From contig JAFZLF010000030.1 in assembly GCA_017551625.1 (NCBI GenBank), positions 1-41,709 on the forward strand: 41,709 nucleotides of DNA, read 5' to 3'. Each line of letters starts with the position of its first letter. Position 1 is the stretch's first letter. Made by a program: the position numbers and the translations under genes. This DNA is from Clostridiales bacterium. GTDB lineage: Bacteria > Bacillota > Clostridia > Saccharofermentanales > Saccharofermentanaceae. The notes under the pieces are model-generated. The model searched no databases. It was not told the origin of the DNA and saw only the letters and a list, made by a program, of their open reading frames with translations. This document shows positions 38,461-41,709 of the stretch, piece by piece.

Positions 38461-41253
38461 ATGAACAGTAAGTTTTACACCAACACAAGCGAAGTACGTT
38501 TCATCGATAGGCTCAAGCAGAACATCGATTCATGTTCCTATTTCGCTTTTTCAGTTAGTTTTATCAAAAAGGCCGGTTTGAAGCTTATCTCCCCCAACAT
38601 CGATGCCGCTCTATCCAGAGGCGCAAAGGGACGTCTTATCACATCTACATATCAAAACTTCACAGATGTGGAATCTCTGGAATACTTTCTGAATCTGCAA
38701 GCCAAGTATCCTGAAACCTTTGAATGTCATCTGGATAAAGACTGTTTTCAAGATGTAGCGGGAAACAAGGTAGGTTTCCACTCGAAGGGATACATATTCT
38801 CCTTCCATGATCACGACGAGATTCTCATCGGTTCTTCAAACATTACTCTATATGCACTTCTGAAGAACGTAGAGTGGGATGTTTCTGTTATAGAGGAATC
38901 TGTAATCACCTCCGCACAGATAGAGTTCGAGAATCTTTGGATAAAGACATATCCCCTCACTCAAAAACTGATCACCGAATATAAAACAAGGTTGTTCTAT
39001 TCGATTGAAAGATGGGATATGGATTATGACATCGCAAATTCCGAGATCAAGCCAAACTATATGCAACGCACGGCTTTAAAGGAATTGAATCGAATTCGAG
39101 CATATGGCGCCGGAAAGGCATTAATCTGTGCCGCAGCCGGAAGTGGTAAAACATACCTTGCAGCATTTGATGCTTTGAACTTCAACCCTGAACGACTTCT
39201 CTATATCGTTCAAGAAGGCTCCATACTTATGAAGTCATATGAGACATTCCAAAAAGTATTTGGATCAGACAAGACATATGGGATATTTAACAAAGACTAT
39301 AAGGAAACAAATGCAGATTTCCTGTTCTCTACAAATATCACAATGGCTAATTCGCTCGAACTGTTCGGCAAACGAGACTTTGACTATATCATCATCGACG
39401 AATGTCATCATGCCACTGCAGAAACATACAGGAAGATTCTTGAATACTTCGAGCCTGAATTCTTCTTAGGGATTACCGCCACACCAGAACGTATGGATGG
39501 AGATGACGTTTTCAGTCTCTTTGATAAAAACATCCCATATGAACTGCGGCTCCGCGACGCTATTGTAAATGGCTTAGTTGTTCCCTTCAAGTATTATGGT
39601 ATTCGTGATGAGTTGATTGAATACGGAATCCAGAGTACAAAGGGGCATCACTTCGTAGAACAATTCTCCGACGAAAAGCATTGTGATTTCATCTATCAGG
39701 CAATCGAGAAGCATCGACTTCCATGCAAGAAGCTTAAAGCTCTTGCCTTCTGCAGAGACATTTCCCATGCCATCCGCATGTCACAAGCTATGGAGAAATA
39801 CTATCGCACACAATACCTTACAGGAAAAAACTCTGTGGGCGAACGTATTCGTGCATATAGCGACTTACAAAGCGATTCGGCAGATCTGGAAATCCTCTTT
39901 ACTGTCGATATTCTTAACGAAGGCGTCGACATTCCCGGTGTTAATATGGTTCTGTTCTTACGCCCAACAGATTCTCAGACCATCTTCATCCAGCAATTGG
40001 GACGAGGGCTCCGTAAGTATGAAAACAAAGAATACGTTACTGTTCTGGACTTTATCGGGAACGATTATCGCCGAAGTGTTCAGATTGCGTTTGCCCTTGG
40101 CGGACTTGCAAAGAATTTTGTTGTTGAGAAGAAACTTTTATCTACACTAGTAGCAGAAGACTTCCGTTCAGTTGGTCTCTATGACTACGGTGTTGAGATC
40201 CATCTTGATGATCTTAGCAAAAAGGAGATTCTATCTTTCATAGACGAATCCAACTTCAACACTAAGATTTATCTCAAGCAGGACTATACAAACTTCAAGA
40301 AATACATCGGCACTGCCGAGTATCCACGACACGTTGATTATCTGAATAATGACTATGCTCCGGATCTTCTGAAGTTTATGCAAGCAAAGATTTGTGGAAC
40401 GAAAAACATGTCTTACTATGGTTTCTTAAAAGCTATTAACGAGGAGAATATCCCCGCCTTCGCCGAACGACAGGAATCTTTCATCGACTATGTTTCCGAG
40501 ATGCTACCTATAGTTAGGCCCTACGAGTTTATGATAATTGAGAGTCTTCTTGACGGTGTCGGTGAGGTTACTCTTGCTGATCTTGAAGAACACATACGGA
40601 AAACTACACCACACTTCTCATACAGCATGTTTGAACATGCACTTACATATATGTGTAAGCGAAAAGAGAAATACTTCGACAGAACAGAAGGTAAGCTCTC
40701 ACTTGTTGATATCGAGATTACGGTTGAGTTCGATGAATACCTCCGTGATCTTATTGCTTACGGTCTTGGTCGATATGATGTTGAATTCTATTCTTCGAAT
40801 GAAACCACGGATAGATTATTCAAGTTATGGTCGAAGTATAAGAAAACCCAAATACAGCAATTACTTGGTAACACCCCCCAAGATATCATGCTCGGAACAA
40901 AGGTATACGATGGCATTGCCTATGCTTACGTCACCATTGTGAAATCAACGGGCACGAAGGATTCACTGAAATATGTTGATGGATATATTGATGCCAAAAC
41001 TTTCCAGTGGGAGACTGTGGCCAACATCTCGCCAAAACAGCTTAGCGAACTTCGTGCTGCAAAGTATATGGAATTGTTCGTTCGAAAGGTCGATTCCGAG
41101 GATGGAATCCAGTTACCGTTTACTTATCTCGGCTCAGGCAAAATGCAGTATATCGAAGGTTCTAGGAAGGAAAACGGCGCACATCTTTTCAACATACTTC
41201 TCGATCAGGAAGCTCCAGAAGATCTGTATTGTGACTATATGCTACCGACATAA
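38461..41253 (+). CDS. PLD-nuclease/SF2 helicase with DUF3427-type C-terminus
   Basis: The 930-residue protein begins with a phospholipase-D-type nuclease domain (1-150): FHSKGYIFSF with His107 and Lys109 and GSSNIT with Asn127, the H-x-K...N motif. A superfamily 2 helicase core follows. The P-loop is AAAGSGKTYL (Lys230), then IIIDECHHAT (Asp313), GITATPERMD, and the motif VI Arg finger QQLGRGLRKY (511-520). The last 350 residues fit the DUF3427 type. This combination is known in proteins linked with defence against foreign DNA and in DEAD/DEAH restriction-like subunits. The ribosome-binding site is weak. The gene lies 67 bases behind the small basic gene and before a terminator and an IS66 element. 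Confidence 0.85.
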   Translation: MNSKFYTNTSEVRFIDRLKQNIDSCSYFAFSVSFIKKAGLKLISPNIDAALSRGAKGRLITSTYQNFTDVESLEYFLNLQAKYPETFECHLDKDCFQDVAGNKVGFHSKGYIFSFHDHDEILIGSSNITLYALLKNVEWDVSVIEESVITSAQIEFENLWIKTYPLTQKLITEYKTRLFYSIERWDMDYDIANSEIKPNYMQRTALKELNRIRAYGAGKALICAAAGSGKTYLAAFDALNFNPERLLYIVQEGSILMKSYETFQKVFGSDKTYGIFNKDYKETNADFLFSTNITMANSLELFGKRDFDYIIIDECHHATAETYRKILEYFEPEFFLGITATPERMDGDDVFSLFDKNIPYELRLRDAIVNGLVVPFKYYGIRDELIEYGIQSTKGHHFVEQFSDEKHCDFIYQAIEKHRLPCKKLKALAFCRDISHAIRMSQAMEKYYRTQYLTGKNSVGERIRAYSDLQSDSADLEILFTVDILNEGVDIPGVNMVLFLRPTDSQTIFIQQLGRGLRKYENKEYVTVLDFIGNDYRRSVQIAFALGGLAKNFVVEKKLLSTLVAEDFRSVGLYDYGVEIHLDDLSKKEILSFIDESNFNTKIYLKQDYTNFKKYIGTAEYPRHVDYLNNDYAPDLLKFMQAKICGTKNMSYYGFLKAINEENIPAFAERQESFIDYVSEMLPIVRPYEFMIIESLLDGVGEVTLADLEEHIRKTTPHFSYSMFEHALTYMCKRKEKYFDRTEGKLSLVDIEITVEFDEYLRDLIAYGLGRYDVEFYSSNETTDRLFKLWSKYKKTQIQQLLGNTPQDIMLGTKVYDGIAYAYVTIVKSTGTKDSLKYVDGYIDAKTFQWETVANISPKQLSELRAAKYMELFVRKVDSEDGIQLPFTYLGSGKMQYIEGSRKENGAHLFNILLDQEAPEDLYCDYMLPT

Positions 41254-41350
41254 GGCTAACGCAACCCATTCGTTACCACCACCGCAGCACAACTCACAAA
41301 ACAGACGTGTGATCCATAACAGACCGAATACTCTTCGCTTTCGATGGATT

Positions 41351-41380
41351 ATTTACAAGTTATCTGTAAATGTCTTTTTT
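41351..41380 (+). terminator. Terminator behind the helicase gene
   Basis: ATTTACA (41351-41357) and TGTAAAT (41365-41371) pair perfectly around a 7-base loop; GTCTTTTTT follows. The stem is AT-only, so its strength is modest. Confidence 0.6.
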
Positions 41381-41427
41381 GTTGATCTTGCTGACTATAC
41401 CAACAGTGTTTTATCGTTGTATCAAAG

Positions 41428-41709
41428 GTAAGCGTCAAACCATGCGCCTTCAAAAATGAGCCCGGATATGTCAGACTTTAAAAAACTCAAAAAACTAGTT
41501 GGAGAAATTAGAGTCTGGAGGCGGGCATGGATAAGAGCACGTATGAGATCCGTTTGGCACAGTGGACAAAAATCGTGGAGGAATGTTCGCGGCGGCCAAG
41601 TGGGATGACTGTAATCGAGTGGACCGAAGAACACGGAATCGGAATAAAGAGTTATTACTATTGGCAGAGAAAAGTCCGTCGGGCTATGGCACAGCTCATG
41701 CATCCGCAG
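41428..41709 (+). mobile_element. Left end of an IS66-family insertion sequence (partial)
   Basis: GTAAGCGTCAAACCATGCGC at 41428 has the GTAAGCG opening that is typical of IS66 terminal repeats. An IS66 accessory gene starts at 41527. The right end lies beyond the window, so the target duplication cannot be seen. Confidence 0.75.
41527..41709 (+). CDS. tnpA: IS66-family accessory protein TnpA (partial)
   Basis: Sixty-one codons run to the end of the window without a stop. The protein MDKSTYEIRLAQWTKIVEEC continues with RRPSGMTVIEWTEEHGIG and IKSYYYWQRKVRRAM, which match the helix-turn-helix TnpA of IS66 elements in Clostridia (W-x-x-I...G...W-x-x-x-x-G-I-x-x-x-x-Y-Y-W). TnpA and TnpB proteins help the IS66 transposase. 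GGAGG (41517-41521) precedes the ATG. About 60 residues are missing. Confidence 0.85.
   Translation, partial: MDKSTYEIRLAQWTKIVEECSRRPSGMTVIEWTEEHGIGIKSYYYWQRKVRRAMAQLMHPQ

Overview
The window looks like a chromosomal accessory region of a low-to-mid GC Firmicute of the class Clostridia. The grounds are strong GGAGG ribosome-binding sites, sigma-A type promoters with TATAAT boxes, Gram-positive lipoproteins with a Cys-Lys-rich start, BspA-type leucine-rich repeat surface proteins, DUF6273 and DUF5050 lipoproteins, and an IS66 element. TGA is used as stop. No rRNA, tRNA or CRISPR array was seen. A species cannot be named from the sequence.

Layout. 1-1800: the start of a minus-strand gene with a good promoter, a truncated AAA ATPase, a DUF4259-like gene, and a non-coding stretch with a hairpin terminator. 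1800-7940: membrane proteins, an unknown protein starting at TTG, a stand-alone MutS-like ATPase, a conserved membrane-anchored protein and an APH-like kinase. 7997-11764: two small operons of immunity-type or stress-type genes (an Imm-like protein with a GNAT fusion; an unknown protein, a SUKH protein and a UPF0158-like protein). These flank a striking array of six 40-bp palindromes repeated every 54 bp. 11845-20545: two paralogous ECF sigma factors fused to a membrane anchor and an extracellular domain. The first leads an operon with RpiB-like and YlmH-like genes, the second one with a lipoprotein. A large solute-binding lipoprotein lies between them. 20670-24132: GNAT, unknown, HAD and two SUKH-like genes. 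24206-36546: surface and secreted proteins: a second solute-binding lipoprotein, a caspase-like and DUF6273 fusion, a BspA-type LRR protein followed by a 34-residue peptide gene, a DUF6273 lipoprotein, two zinc-ribbon membrane proteins and a DUF5050 lipoprotein. 36744-41709: a small membrane protein, then an AT-richer cassette (voltage-gated potassium channel, very basic small protein, phospholipase-D/SF2 helicase) that resembles a defence module, then the left end of an IS66 element.

Taken together, the window codes mostly for sensing and display at the cell surface (lipoproteins, tethered sigma factors, LRR, DUF6273) and for protection against competitors or phages (orphan immunity proteins, helicase-nuclease cassette). 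The observations I rate highest are the 54-bp palindrome array at 9666-9976, the second 50-bp array at 29015-29141, the pair of membrane-tethered sigma factors that share an ECF-like promoter, the secreted caspase-like protein, and the short peptide gene coupled to the LRR gene. Start codons were chosen by ribosome-binding site, so several genes are shorter than their longest open frame. Family names come from memory of motifs; no database search was possible.
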